The position numbers and the translations under genes were made by a program. Positions 1-12,199 of a stretch of 64,000 nucleotides of DNA are shown here, piece by piece. Each line of letters begins with the position of its first letter. Position 1 is the stretch's first letter. The notes under the pieces were generated by a model. That model saw only the letters and a list, made by a program, of their open reading frames with translations. It did not search any database and was not told where the DNA came from. The DNA is from Paracentrotus lividus (lineage: Eukaryota; Echinodermata; Echinoidea; Camarodonta; Echinidae): assembly GCA_940671915.1 (NCBI GenBank), contig CALNVZ010000174.1, positions 74,077,831 through 74,141,830 on the forward strand. The letters run 5' to 3'.

Positions 1-581
1 TTTGTTGCTGTGGCGCCTAGTGTCGCCAATTAAGGTGCCTAGTGGCATGCAGTGGCGTTAACTGTCTCCCAACTGGCTCATGGCACCAATATTGAATCTG
101 GCGCCGACGAAAATTTCAAAACTCAGCGCGAAATGTCCACCAAGTGGCACCAAGTGGCGCAACCAATCCGCCGATTGGAATCAACTGGAATGGTAATGGT
201 GTGCGCCAAGTTGCACCGATGAGATTTTGCGCAACATGGCGACACTTGGCGCCACTACGAGCCAAATAATTCCAACAAAACGCGGACGGTCAAAACGCCA
301 AAGCGCCCAACACTGTTAACATAAATTAGTCATTGGTGCTATAAATTAGTCAACACGACTATTTTATAAGTCCAGTCTCAATGACTTAATTACCGCAGTC
401 AAGACTAGTTTAGGTAAGTCATTTCGACCAATATGAACAAGTCATTTAACAAATGACTTGTTTATATCGTCAAATGACTAATAAATGACTTGTAGGCCTT
501 TAAATGACTTGTTATTGGTCAAAATGACAGGCCTACGGCACGAACGCGCACGTAAAATTCACAGTCGATCAACTATAGACT

Positions 582-891
582 AACAGGGAATCAAACCGCA
601 CGTACACATATGTTACCGCTGGTCTATCGCCTATGCAAAAACAAAAAAACAAAAAACAAACAAACGAAAAACAAAAAACTAAAACTTAAACGACATCGAA
701 TGCATCGCCCAAGAATTAGATCCATCTCAGGATATTGTAGAATTGCTCTAAAGATCAAGGTAAGTTTATGTCATAATTATATCTTTAACGCGAAATCCGA
801 GCATGGAATGGTGTGAAGAAATTGTGACATGAAAATCATTATTTGCAGCCCATATGCCAATTCCACGTTAGTTGTATTTATCATGGAATAG
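582..891 (+). other. ~310 bp segment present in copy A but missing from copy C
   Basis: Copy C runs straight from ACTATAGAC to CTACTAG at about 37681-37695, while A has roughly 310 bp between the same bases. A TAGAC repeat borders both sides, so C probably lost the segment by deletion between short direct repeats. The segment has a coding-like stretch just before a good donor (GTAAGT at about 760) and may contain an early transposase exon. This corresponds to the LDPSQDIVELL stretch in one frame. No domain is recognised. Confidence 0.45.
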
Positions 892-1008
892 ACCTACTAG
901 TAATTTGTAGTGAAATTAACAGAATACAATCCATACTCGGATGGTCCTGCTGAATGATTAGAGTTATGATATTATGATCGATAATTAGTATTCATTGAAT
1001 ATCAAAGA

Positions 1009-1379
1009 AAGAGTTCCTCTTGCGACAGCCACTCAAAATAAATCGATATAAAACACAGTGACACTGTGCGCATGCGCGGTCTAGTTTAATATATCGAACG
1101 TCCAGCTTTTGCTATTCAAGATTGATTCAAGAATAAAAAACCAGGTAGTTTGCAAGTCGTCTCGTTGGTGTAGTGGTGAGAGAGTATGATAGTGACGCTG
1201 ATGACTAGGGTTCGACTCCCACTATTCGTGTATATATATATTTTGTTTTAATTATTAAAATGTTTTAAATCTAACCCGGCCTATATAACCCTAGACTCTC
1301 GTCTATATTTAAAATATTATTATAACCATTTCCACATTTTTATTTTCCAATTTTGGTGGCTGTCGCAAAAGGAACTCTT
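1009..1379 (+). mobile_element. MITE with AAGAGTTCC ends and tRNA-like core (copy A)
   Basis: The ends are inverted: AAGAGTTCCTCTTGCGACAG on the left, and the complement TGTCGCAAAAGGAACTCTT on the right. It lies in the first intron region of the ISL2EU-like gene. The same 370 bp unit is at 37804-38177 in copy C. Copy B starts downstream of it. There is no coding capacity. The target duplication is not clear. Confidence 0.65.
1158..1232 (+). pseudogene. tRNA-like sequence with Pol III A and B box matches
   Basis: TGGTGTAGTGG fits the internal A box and GGGTTCGACTCCC fits the B box at normal spacing. The order resembles a tRNA-Asp D arm and T arm. I could not form a 7 bp acceptor stem or a proper anticodon stem, and the T stem pairs only over three G-C pairs. 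It is therefore a decayed tRNA or a SINE-like promoter inside a MITE, not a working tRNA gene. The same sequence is at about 37955-38028. Confidence 0.45.
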
Positions 1380-1496
1380 GCCAGAATCAAATTTTATTTG
1401 TAAAAGATGAGATGGTGCACCCCCCTCCCCCCCAAAAATGAAATAAAATAAAAACATTTTTTAATTAACATTTATTTTTCATTAATTTTCATGCAG

Positions 1497-4000
1497 AATG
1501 CCAGACGCCTCCATCGTATCTACAACATCTCTATCACATTCAACACAGATAAAGCTTCGCAAACAGAAGTATACTCAAACACCTTGCATTCTACGAAGAC
1601 AGACGAAGACCCACGGCTTTCAGTTTCACGCGCTCCAGATTCATAGAAAGTGTTTCTTCGTCAGACGATTCCTACTTCTTTATACCGGTGAGTTGTATTT
1701 CTGATTGTTCACCTAGGGTACATGCAGGTAATATGGCCACGTGAAGCAAATCATGCTGACCGTCGACCGGTGACCGGTGACCGGTGTGAGCACCATAACG
1801 TTGTTCATATGAACTGTATACGAAAATCTATCATCGTGAAGCATCTGATGCCAAATTTTCTCTGAGAAAATTGCTAAAAACCAACAAGGTAGGTAAAACT
1901 TACGGCAATTTTTTACCCTGATGTAAAATTTGATATTCACAGAATGTGATGGTGAAAGAGTGTTTGAGGGGGTAACCTCAATTGTTTTGTATATTTAGTA
2001 AGCTTAAAGTTCATTTTGATCATACTAGCGTGTACAGGTCATTTGCTTTAGTGAAGGGTGCAATTGCATTGAATGCTTGCCTGACACAGCAACATTAGTG
2101 CAGGTAATATGGGACATCCAAAATGGCGGAAATGATTCTGGTACTTAGTATGGGATGGGGCATCAATCTCTTTGCTACGATTTTTTTGGTATATTCACAG
2201 TAATATAATTAATGCAAATAACTATTGTAGGCCGATATTGACTTGTATAATGAAAATAATTATTTAAATGATATTAAAAAAAGAAAATAATATACAAAAT
2301 ACATAACAATGAAAATATATAGTCAAGGATTTACTGAAGGTCTTATAATTTCAAATTATATATTAAAGTTAATTGATTTCAACATTTAAAGCAAATTCCA
2401 GACATGGTAGAGTCATTGTAGTTTTTAAAACATACATTAAATACGTGTGCCCATATTAACCTGCACATGCAGGTAATATGGACACTTTGGTAATGACGTC
2501 AACATTGAATATTGCAGAGAGGGGGGTTGGTGATAATTGTTTTTCTTCACATAAAAGTTAGAGCAGTAGTCATTGCTTCATATAACAAAGATTAGACTGT
2601 GTGTCATTTCGAAATTTTATGCAAATTAGGCAAATGAGCTTAGGGGGTCCATATTACCTGCATGTACCCTATTTGCAATGATGAATAATCATGAGCAATG
2701 TATACACGTACATAACAATATTTCCTATTATTTTAATTCATAACATGATATTTCTTCTCCCTTTTACATGATTGAAGCTGGCCCTGCTGAGCTATTTGTT
2801 CAACTTTCTGAAGAAAAGGCATCAAAATGAGGTACTGGAAGGGATTCAGCACACCGAAAGCTTCTAGAGCTAGATCTGAGTATGTCACTTCATGTTCTAT
2901 AATTCTGTACTTGAATCTATACATGAAAATCATTTTTGAATAACAATCTGACCTTTAGAAGGAGTGTATTTTAGATATTGGACCAAATGATTATTTCGCC
3001 ATGAATGCCAACATTTCTTTAATTAGAGCTTGGCAATATTAATGTCATTTTCATTGTCATTCTTCAATAATATGTTTTTATATGCAATCAATTATTTATA
3101 TTGTAAGTCATCTTTCTGCCGAATAGAATAATAATAACTAATTTGAATTACTGTTTTAATAATTTAGTACATTTGAAAATCAAATGAATTCATGTAAGGA
3201 ATAAAAGATCATGATGAGAGAGGCAAATATATATATATATTATTATTTAGATGCCATTCAAGGGATTTTATAATGCCTGTCTAATAATTCTTTGTATTTA
3301 AATGCCTTACTTTTCAGGAACATCGTTCAAGGATATTGACTGTGTATGAAGAATTTAATATTACACTTGTTCGTCTTCGACGTGGTTTTACAAATCGTGG
3401 ACTAGCAGATACATTTAATTTCACCCAGCATGGCAACTAATGCATTTTTCTGGACCTTGAACTGCGACCACTTCTCATCAAATGGCCAATAAAGGAACAA
3501 GTAGGGCAAGTCTTCCGAAGAGTTTTAATATTTCAAGAACACTAGAACTATATAGATTGTACTGAAAATAATTAACCAATCAACGCCTTGTTCTCAAAGA
3601 ATAACTTGGTCATCTTATAAACATCACATACTCTCAAGCTCTTAGTTCAATATTTCCAAGGGGTACCTTCATTTTCTCTCTCAGCTTTGGACATGTAGTG
3701 TATCAGATTAAAAGTACACACAAGAATCTGGTTGCTTGAACCACATTGAACATGGAGATGACGTCATGGCTGATCGTGGTTTACTCATAAGAGACCTCCT
3801 AGCAGAAAGGGGAGTAACACTAAACATACCACCATTTGTACATGGGAAGCAACTCAACACACACGCCACAGTCAAGACACGTCGCATTGAATCAGCAAGG
3901 GTTTACGTTGAACGTGTATTGAATGGAGTTGTACCTTTGTTGAGCGTGGGGGAATATGTGCTATTTGTTATTGCTGAACTTTCCAGGATAAACTGAATTC
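1497..4000 (+). pseudogene. ISL2EU-like DDE_Tnp_4 transposase, copy A (broken, intron-containing)
   Basis: Exon a (about 1497-1688, after TTTCATGCAG and before GTGAGT) has a SQTEV segment like those in related transposases. Exon b (about 2777-2881) carries a YWKGF motif. Exon c starts near 3319 after CTTTTCAG with a helix-turn-helix-like LTVYEEFNITLVRLR segment, and later has CSQRITWSSYKHHNT. The last block has GDDVMADRGLLIRDLL, LNIPPF and a VYVER helix, the usual third-acid region of DDE_Tnp_4. The family catalyses DNA cut-and-paste transposition. It is broken by a stop after FNFTQHGN, several frameshifts, and loss of 29 bp directly after the VER helix. A 954 bp MITE occupies the intron after exon a. 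Confidence 0.7.
1716..2669 (+). mobile_element. AGGGTACATGCAGGTAATATGG MITE, long form (copy A)
   Basis: Inverted ends GGGTACATGCAGGTAATATGG / its complement, with TA on each side (1714-1715, 2670-2671). Copy C shows the empty site at 38518-38519 with a single TA, so the boundaries are certain. Inside are ACCGGTG tandem units and internal copies of GCAGGTAATATGG. Non-coding; TA targeting suggests a Tc1/mariner-type mobiliser. Confidence 0.85.
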
Positions 4001-4689
4001 AGGTACATTCTATTTCCATTTATTATATATATTATATTCTATTTATTTTTGGTTCTATATATCCTGCATAATGTTCTTTTATTCAAACCTTGATATTACA
4101 CTGTGACCACATACTTTACCTTGTCTGAATGTACTGCATGTAGTGAAATGCAACATGTCATGTATACATGTACATATTCAAAGCAATACGTATACACAAT
4201 TATTATAGAATTTGAAGTGAAGGTGATGATTTGGAATTTCTTCATTGAAACCAATATTTTCGAATATACACGTATGCGTTCTAATTTACCTTTTTTAAAT
4301 TTTTTTTTATTTTTTACTTTTTTTTTATATATATATAGATTTTATTTTACTTTTTTTTTTATATATATAGATTTTTTTAAGACTTTTCCATAATTCTATT
4401 TCCTGGTTCTCCTCTTCTCTGTCCTCCCTCTCGTTCTCTTTCACTTTTACTTGTGCTTCCTCACCCTCTCACTCTCTTCCTCCTATGCTATTTAAGTGTA
4501 TTGGCCTCACAAATTTCCTTTAGTACAGTAATAACACCATGATGGCTTGGCAGACTATTTATTTTGTAATCATCATTACAACAATTCAGAGTATCTGCTA
4601 TCGTGATAATGTTAAACTATATGCTATACTATTTTTATAATTTATGTTGTACTATGTAAAAATGAAATTTTGTAACTATTTTTCTTGAG

Positions 4690-4845
4690 TTGACAATGAA
4701 AACATTATTTTATTATTATTATTATTATTATCATTATAATTATTATTATTAATATTATTATTATATTATTATTATTATTATTATCATCTATATATTATTA
4801 TTATTATTATTATATTTATTATATTATTATTATTATTATTAATAT
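4690..4845. repeat. ATT trinucleotide microsatellite (copy A)
   Basis: Interrupted (ATT)n with ATC variants. The corresponding tracts in B (16985-17130) and C (40035-40162) have different lengths and interruptions. Confidence 0.9.
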
Positions 4846-4914
4846 GTATAGCCCGATTGTGTTGAAATAAATCTTTTTTTAAATCAAGAAGAGATTACTT
4901 GCTTCATTCTTTTG

Positions 4915-5270
4915 TGTTTACATAAAATGTGGCCTAAGTCATTTGAGTAATATTTGGCTTTGTCTGACTATTAATTCTAGTCATCTGGCTTAATCCAAAA
5001 GGGTCTGAAATGACTAAGCATTAGTTCATTCGACTAATTAATTCTAGTCATCTGGCTAAATTCAAAAGTGTCTGAAATGACTAAACATTAGTCATTCGAC
5101 TAATAATTCTATCATTTCAGACATAGGGCAGGACTATTTTTATCAATCAAAATGACTAATTATGTTTACAGTGAAACGCACCACAATTGGTGCAAACGGC
5201 ATCGATTAGTGATACTTCGCGCCAAATACCACTTAGTTTCGCATTCGGCGCCAATTGCCGCCTTTAAAAG
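4915..5270 (+). repeat. Subterminal ATGACTAA / TGGCGCC repeat cluster (copy A)
   Basis: Several copies of ATGACTAA/TTAGTCAT and TCTAGTCATCTGGCT-like units, then GGCACC and GCGCC palindromic words. It mirrors the cluster at about 325-535. The AATGACTAATTTATGT block of one cluster matches the complement of the other, as expected for transposase-binding subterminal repeats of one element. Confidence 0.6.
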
Positions 5271-5294
5271 CAAAAACTGCATTGCAGGATTATA

Positions 5295-6998
5295 CGAGTG
5301 AGTAAACAAAAACTAGACACCTAGAAAAAATGTCAATAAAAAGAAAACTATAAATGAACCCCAATATTATACATATTCTGAAAGAGTAACTCTTTTAGTA
5401 TCTTTTGGTACCAATTTTGTGTGTTACATCGTTACGTTTGGATGAATGCAAGGCATTGTTTGCGAAAATGTCAATTTCGAATTGTTGCAAGAGTGGGGAT
5501 ACACTGAACACACAAAAGCGGACAAAAAAGCATCTCCATTCCGAATAAAGTAGCATTACTTTTTAAGGAAAATGTTTTGAGCCATATAAATTGGCAAGGG
5601 TGTTGTTACACTTATCGACTAGATTCAGTGTAAAAATAAATTGATTCGTCAAGTAATCCACAATGAGTAGGGAGACCGGGGACAATTGTAACACTTTTTT
5701 TCAAATTTGACTTATCAACTTTATTATAACAAAAACTTGCTTAAAATCAAGTAAAACGAATTTGGATACTTTAGCTCAACATACGAATAGGTTTGGTGTA
5801 AGTAACTATTTATTTTGAAGCCATTATCATTTCAAAACACGAGGTCGAGAGTTACAATGCCCTAAACCAGGGGCAATTGTAATACGCTATGGGGGCAATT
5901 GTAACACATGAAATTGTAACATTTTGCTTTTCTTTATAAATCTATGCACTTGACAGATCCAAGATTTAAACAACACTTAACCACATAAGCTCATTATATA
6001 ATACATGACAATGCTTGACTCAAGTTACATTATATTCCACTTGTTATATACATGGCATGGGATTATTGCAGAAGTTTACGTGCTCTGTACGGGCGATGAC
6101 AGCGCGCTGAATTGTCCGGGGCTAGGTACGGGGCAAAGTATTTCCTAAACGGCATTGTTACTATTTGCCCCTGTGGTGGGCGACCATATTTGGAGAATTT
6201 TTTATCTTAGCTTAGGTATTCATCATTGAAACGTTAGCAAATATGGCCTAAGAACATAATTCTAAATATAAAAATATATATAAAAATGACAGCCGTAGCT
6301 CATCCACATATTTGTCCAGAAGAAAAAACAATGGTAATGTGAAATATTACTTTCCTACTTAAAAAACGATTTTCTGCTGTAGAAAGTTCCACGAACCGTT
6401 AAATTTGCTAATACTCAAACAGCATGTGGAGCGATGAAATGCGCATGCTCTGTACAAATGTCAAGCTTTGTAGTGTGTTCTGCTAGGGATGGAGCCCCTG
6501 CTACAATTGCCCCTTGTTACATTTGCCCCCCGGTCTCCCCTAACATTCAAAAAGTAAATTGTCACTGACAGACCTAAAAATGCCGTCTTAATACTTTTGA
6601 AATGTGATCATTTGCCTTTTACGTGTGCTCACTCATGCCTGACTCTACAGATCTATCTCATTTTTCTCACAAATGTAGTCAACACCCCTGTTCAAGTTAA
6701 TAAGCGCAAGACCTTTTCGGTAAAAAGTATGTTATTTAATCAGGATGGAGTTGCTTTTTGATAGCATTTTATTGTTATTTATTTATTCCCACTTTGGCAC
6801 AATTCGAAATTTACATGTTCGCGCAAAAAAATGCGCCGTGTTTATCCAAGCGTGTAGATTCACACACAAAAGTGGTACCAAACAGATGCAAGAATAGTTA
6901 TTTTTTCGGAATATGTATAAATAATTTGGTGTTTGTAAATAGTTTTCTGTTTATTGACATTTTTCTAGGTGTCTATTTTTTTTTCTGACTCACTCGGT
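5295..6998 (+). mobile_element. CCGAGTGAGT foldback element, copy A
   Basis: Inverted ends (CGAGTGAGT near 5295; ACTCACTCGG ending about 6998) with arms of roughly 300 bp sharing TAGACACCTAGAAAAATGTC. The centre is occupied by a GGGGAGACC MITE (5670-6540). Same structure as B 17591-19311 and C 40645-42368. Confidence 0.7.
5670..6540 (+). mobile_element. GGGGAGACC MITE, copy A
   Basis: GGGAGACCGGGGACAATTG at the left and its near complement CCCCCGGTCTCCCC at the right, flanked by TA. The interior repeats GGGGCAATTGTAA in both orientations. Non-coding. Details under the B copy (17971-18856). Confidence 0.75.
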
Positions 6999-7394
6999 AT
7001 ATTCGACTTGACAACACCTCTACGCAGTTTTTTCGTCAATTTTGCTCTCCAAAGGCAACAAAGGCAGTCGGAGATGGGAGGACGGGATAGGGTTGACGGG
7101 GCTAGGAATCTTTAATTGGGAAATTAAGATTCCTAATTGGGAATTGTGACGAACTGCTCTCGGAATCCATCGGAAAGCATGCTCCTGTAGGTCAGGAAAT
7201 TCCGTTCATAATTTTGTTTCTTTGAATCTTCAAACAAGTTATAGATTTGAGACAAAATTGGGCTTACTAAATTACTGGGTTTTGAATGATTAATTATTGA
7301 CTCAACTTACCATGTTTACTGACAATTTCAGATTTTTGAACTGCCAAAACACCTCTCTACAATAACGTCCTGCGATAAACCCTCACCCTCAATT

Positions 7395-7460
7395 TCCACC
7401 CCTCTCTCTCTTTCTCTCTCTCTCTCTCTTTCTGTCTCTCTCTCTCTCTCTTTCTACTCC
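7395..7460. repeat. CT microsatellite (copy A)
   Basis: (CT)n with TTTCTG interruptions; counterpart tracts are at 19714-19772 (B) and 42771-42800 (C, shorter). Confidence 0.85.
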
Positions 7461-8035
7461 TATACTACATCTCCTCCCTTCCTCCTTCCTGCTCACTCTT
7501 TCTCTATCTGCCTTTCTCTGTCTTAATTTCTTGTCTTCCCTTTCATATTTCGTCAGTGCCTGGTAACCTAATAATTATTTCCACTTCTAAAACATATATG
7601 ATCGAGTTTAATTGCATTACACCAGGCAAATCTAATCATCCTTTTCAGACAGTTTCCATAAAATATTATATATTGTTCGGAGCCTTTTGTACTTTTGCTG
7701 TTTAATAATTTACCAAAACAGCAAAAGTACTTAGCAGTTTAGGAAATAAATTACATTGGGAATATTTGGTACCACATTCTATTATTTAACTGCTAAATAT
7801 GTATAATTTTCACCTTCTTCAATACAATTTAATACTAGACCTTTATCATTTATAGTACAATATTGACACAAGGAATAATTGTTCATGAGTATTGGGCTTA
7901 TCTACGATGTAATAAAGTTAAGTTTTTTTTTTAATATAACACAAATCAGTATGACAAATGTTTTCAATAACAATACAATATGAAAAAGAGCACTTTGTTA
8001 ACAAATGCATCACACGGTCAAAGTAAAATAGAATA

Positions 8036-9560
8036 TCACCAATCACAAATCGTCTTTACTCTGTGCAAAAGTAGTACATAATTATGTATACACCCATCTT
8101 GATCCTGCATGCAAGTAGTACTTGAGTGTATTCCTCTGGCGTTGGCAAGCTCAGTGTCCCTGTTTCCCGCTGATGAGCGCTGTTCAAATCCTGAGTGATG
8201 GCGGCAGTTCTCCAAGCTCCAGGATGAGGTTGTGCTGGGCACCCTCCTGGTCCAACATGCGGACGTCCAGTGCCTGATAGCGGCTTCCTGATGAGGTTGT
8301 GCAGCATGACGGCAAGCTTCAACAAGCAGCGGACTGTGTCTGGTTCCTGTCTCATCTGGCCCAATGAAGCACTGGAAACGCAGAGCTAGAATGCCAAGGC
8401 ATTTCAACAACACGCCTCGCCCTGCAGCTGAAATTGAAGATCTTCTGCTGTTGGTCGAGGTTTACGACTTCAATAGGGCTTCATCATATACGTCCTCATG
8501 GCGAAGGCACGTCTCCCACAAAGAAGTACGGCATAGGGTGATCGTCATCATCATGACGAAGATGACCTGGATCAGGGATGCCTAAAGTGCCAGCATCTAG
8601 CACTTCTAGTTCACTGTTGTTTGTAGATCTGGGCATCAGACCTGATGGCCATCCCCACCAAAATCGATCCACAGGTATACCCAGTTGTTGTATGTCGGAC
8701 GGGCTGTTTGTCCGACAAGAGGCAATTTTCGGAGCTTTGTGATCATTATTTCTTTAATCGATTGAAAAGTATATCAGAACAATATAACAAAGCATAAATA
8801 TTCACAAATATTTTTGCTAATTACTGCACAAATTTTGAGAAAATCCAGAGCAAAAGATGATGTTTTTATCTGCTTAAGTGTCCGGACAACGGGCCCCCCA
8901 TCCTACAGGTCTTGAATCTACGAGAGCCATCAGGACAACGAGAAGCACTGCTTGTAGTTGAAGTAAAGGCTGCATGAGTTATTGGCTTCTTGGAGACGGT
9001 GGGAAGATTCCATTTGGCTTCAAAATCACTGCAACGCAGCAACCTTCAGTGGTTGAGTTGAGGGAGATGACTTCTGCACCATAGTCATCACACTATTGCT
9101 CTGGCTATTATCAGGGACAAACTTCTGGATGGTTTCTCCCCATTCGGAGTTGTAACCCAGCTCGGCATAGGTGACCCCAGTGGCGAGATGCGCAGGAAGA
9201 CGCACAACTTGAGACCAGGGGGAATGGCCTTCCTGAAGTGGTGTGTCCTTCTTCTGCAAGTTGGGTGTTAAGCCTAATCAACAGGTCATCAAACATCTAT
9301 GGGGACAACACGTGTAGTCCTCGAACTTCCTCTTGTCATTCTCCTCAGCTCATTCATCAGAGTGTGGTACTGTCACATTCGGCCCTCACCTGTGGGTGGA
9401 GCATGCACTAAACCACCAATTGTGCTCCTTTTCTTCTTAGGAGGCTCTTCTTCTTCAAGGTTTGCAACTATGAGTTGATAGGCAAAGGCCATCTCAGCAT
9501 CTCCCATCATCTTCTGGTATTCAACGGCTTGCAAAAGATCCATGACACGTAGATCTACAC
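8036..9560 (-). pseudogene. PIF/Harbinger transposase, copy A (broken)
   Basis: Read on the - strand it starts with MDLLQAVEYQKMMGDAEMAF, then PPKKKR, the FDDLLIRL region, YAELGYN and the DDE core, and ends with MLHNLIRK-type sequence. It carries every lesion of copy B (missing GAFDGK, 228 bp insertion, stop after MKPY) plus many extra one-base indels. It is a fossil of a DDE_Tnp_4 cut-and-paste transposase. See the B and C entries for motif detail. Confidence 0.75.
8678..8903. mobile_element. Small CCGGACA insertion in the Harbinger ORF (copy A)
   Basis: Interrupts the transposase between its KYL and LWIDVG codons; TA on both sides. Copy C lacks it. Same as 20997-21224 in B, where it is cleaner. 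Confidence 0.6.
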
Positions 9561-9727
9561 CTGAAATTACATACACATACATGCGCGAATGCGCTGCATA
9601 GCTGGCGTGTACTAAACCTATTTTTGTGCGCGTAGGGCGGCCGTAGGGCGACGCAGTACAGTGCAGTTAGTTCAGTCAGTTAAATTCCACCAATTATAGA
9701 TTCTACACGGAACACGATCGCTATATG

Positions 9728-9775
9728 TTGGGGGGGGGGCGGGCCCGTCGCCCCTGGATCCGCGCCTGATAACAT
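9728..9775. repeat. G-tract followed by GGATCCGCGCCTG (copy A)
   Basis: A poly-G run, GGGCCCGTCG and CTGGATCCGCGCCTGA. The same block occurs at 22066-22110 and about 63478-63514, and relatives are at 47683-47722 and 60064-60140. It behaves like the end of a dispersed repeat family. No complete element could be delimited. The surrounding 9560-10290 holds no gene. Confidence 0.5.
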
Positions 9776-10294
9776 TAAGTTTCATTAGGTTTTTCTAGAA
9801 CTCACTGTGTAGCTGTGTGGAGGAAAATAATTATTAAGACAGTTTTTACTTTGGTTTCGGTCATAGATAGCGAATTATAAGCGACTTTCATTTCCTTGAT
9901 TGATGGGTTCGGTTAAATCAAACAGCTTTGTTCTGTTTTGTTCTGTTTTTTTGTTGTTGGTTGGTACTATTATATTGTATTTTTATCCTTTTCTCGTTGA
10001 ATAGCATTCAGTTTTAAATTGAACATTAAAATATTAAAGTAACAATTTTCTCTTTAATAAAATCGCTGTTTTAATCATTTAACTTATCTTTGATATATTA
10101 TCGTGTTAGTTTATAACTTTCGTGTGTATATCTTGTTTTTCTTTTTTCAAAGATATTTTTAATGCTGTACTGTTGTTGAAATGTGAACCAGACTTGTAGC
10201 TGTTTTTATAAGACTAATAGAGCATTTATTGCAACAATGGATTGCAGACTTAATGCAAGGCTTTACTTTTTTTTCTTTTAAAGAATTTGTCATA

Positions 10295-10701
10295 GGGTAC
10301 ATGCAGGTAATAGGCCAGCGGTAATATGGGCCACATGAAGCAAATCATGTCGTGACCGTCGACCGGTGACCGGTAACCGTGTGAGCACCATAATGTTGTT
10401 CATATGAACTGTATACGAAAATATATCGTCGTGAGACATGGTAGAGTCATTGTATTTTTAAACATACATTAAATACATGTGCCCGTATTACCTGCACATG
10501 CAGGTAATATGGGCACTTTGGTAATGACGTCAACATTTGAATATTGCAGGCAGGGGGGTTGGTGATAATTGTTCTTCACATTAAAAGTTAGAGCAGTAGT
10601 TATTGATTCATATAAACAAATTAGATTAGACTGTGTGTCATTTTGTGATTTATGCAATTAGGCAAATGAGCTTAGGGGGTCCATATTACCTGCATGTACC
10701 C
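10295..10701 (+). mobile_element. AGGGTACATGCAGG MITE, short form (copy A)
   Basis: TA-flanked copy of the family at 1716-2669 with the interior missing; equivalent to 22632-23049. Confidence 0.75.
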
Positions 10702-10823
10702 TATAAAAAAGGATGTTTTTGAAGTCAAACATAGAAAATATTTACACATGGTGATTTGAATTTTTTTGAACAATAATATTGTTAAAGAAATTTGTACATG
10801 AACATTTGTATCTGTGCTTATCG

Positions 10824-11608
10824 AGGCCCGGTCTCACCGCCAGAACTTTGCTGGAGGGTTCCCGGAGCGGTGAAAAAAAAATTCATCACCGCTCGTTACC
10901 GTTCACCACCGTTTAACAGAAGTTGGCCCCGTTAAGCAACGCCGTATACGCTCGGCCACGCTGATGGTCCCTCCTACCGCTCCGAAAGTTTTGAGCTGCA
11001 CAAATATTGCGAGCGGTGAGGAGCGGGCAATTATCCGCTCCGGCAAAGTTCACCACCGCTCAAACAACGCCCAGTCACCGCTAGACGCAAGTTCGTAGAC
11101 GCTTGGGTCCGGCAAGGCCAACGGAGAAATATTTGACGCTGACCACACGCTGCTTCGCAGCTTTGCCCGGGCAGTGATTAAACGTTGCCAACAAACTTGG
11201 TGGGCGGTTGTAAGCGTTTTTACGAGCGGACACGGGATTGCTGGAACAGTGTCGGGCGTTGAAGCAGCGATCCCATTGCGGTGATGAACTTTGTTTGGCG
11301 TTGTATGGAGGTGTCGGAGCGGGACAGAATTTCTATCAAAAATCTATCAGAACTTCTATCAAAACGATCCGTTCAGCTCCGTGGTTATAATCGGTATGCC
11401 GCTAAACAACTTTAAACCCCCGCCGAGCCAACGCCGCATGCGCAGAACGCAGCTCTATCAACGCTCTCGTCACGCTAAACCACGCTAAAGCAACGCCGGC
11501 TTCGATTTTTTCCCATTTTTGTACGCAGTGACGAGCGTTGTCGAAATTTGCCCCTCCCCACCGTTCAAGAACGCTCCAGCAAGAAGTTCTAGCGGTGAGA
11601 CCGGGCCT
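10824..11608 (+). mobile_element. AGGCCCGGTCTCACCG MITE (copy A)
   Basis: Inverted ends AGGCCCGGTCTCACCGCC / complement, packed with CACCGCT words in both orientations. Copy of 23175-23970 with indels. Confidence 0.75.
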
Positions 11609-11661
11609 TTTACAGGAAACTACTCCTTCAAAATGAAATAATAATATTGTAACCCAAACAG

Positions 11662-11946
11662 ATTTGCCTGCAAGGCCTTCCGGAGTTGATGATTTGGGTT
11701 TCTACTGTAATGTCGATTCTTTCATTGTACATGGTTACAAGGCTCCGCAGGGGGAAAACCCAAACTTTCACAGTGAGTGTTGCGAGGTCCTTGCTCCCGA
11801 TGTATGTTCGGAAATCTCAGAAATCGACCAAACTAGTACCCGGATGACAACCATTCGGCCATTTACGCTCTACCGTGTCACGATTAAAGCCAGACAGTGT
11901 GGTGGTTTAGCGAAGATAACTCGATACTTACAAATCAACACAGAAC
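11662..11946 (+). pseudogene. FN3 exon, copy A (frame broken by indels)
   Basis: Same exon as 24025-24312, with acceptor AAACAG and donor GTAAGC in place. It is 285 instead of 288 bp and its frame is broken. The first third differs from B by one inserted and about four missing bases and no substitutions that I saw. If the duplication is real, this is a damaged tandem FN3 exon. If it is an assembly error, this exon does not exist separately. I favour the latter. Confidence 0.6.
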
Positions 11947-12199
11947 GTAAGCAATTGCATTTTTATGAGTTTGTTCTAAAAACACGAGACTGCTTGGCAA
12001 TTTTCAAAACCTGATGGTTTAATATTTCAAGCATGAAATAGGCGAAGCTTTAAAATCCCTTTTTTTTTTTTTATAGCAAAGTTGCTTTTTGATTGTAGTA
12101 ATATTATTTGTCATACGAAACAACTATTATGAGGAATGTGTCGAGCGGTGTACATTTATTGTTTGTGGCTTAAATTCCCTACCTTGTGGAGAACAATAT

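Larger units (their letters stand above)
1..9560 (+). mobile_element. Composite DDE transposon, copy A (left terminus outside window)
   Basis: Base 1 lies about 45 bases inside the left end as defined in copy C. Order: subterminal TGGC-rich sequence, ATGACTAA-type repeats (about 325-535), a MITE with a tRNA-like core, exons of a + strand ISL2EU-like transposase, an ATT microsatellite, a second ATGACTAA cluster, a foldback carrying a GGGGAGACC MITE, a CT microsatellite and a - strand PIF/Harbinger transposase. The right terminus seen in C is absent. The sequence departs from C at a CTTCTGGT shared by both near 9512-9520. The element is certainly inactive. Confidence 0.75.

Noticed and set aside
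4103..4393. Frame beginning MTTYFTLSECTACSEMQ, repeated at 16357 and 39440
   Set aside because: Lies in the untranslated or decayed 3' part of the transposon and ends in poly-T derived Phe; it changes with each copy.
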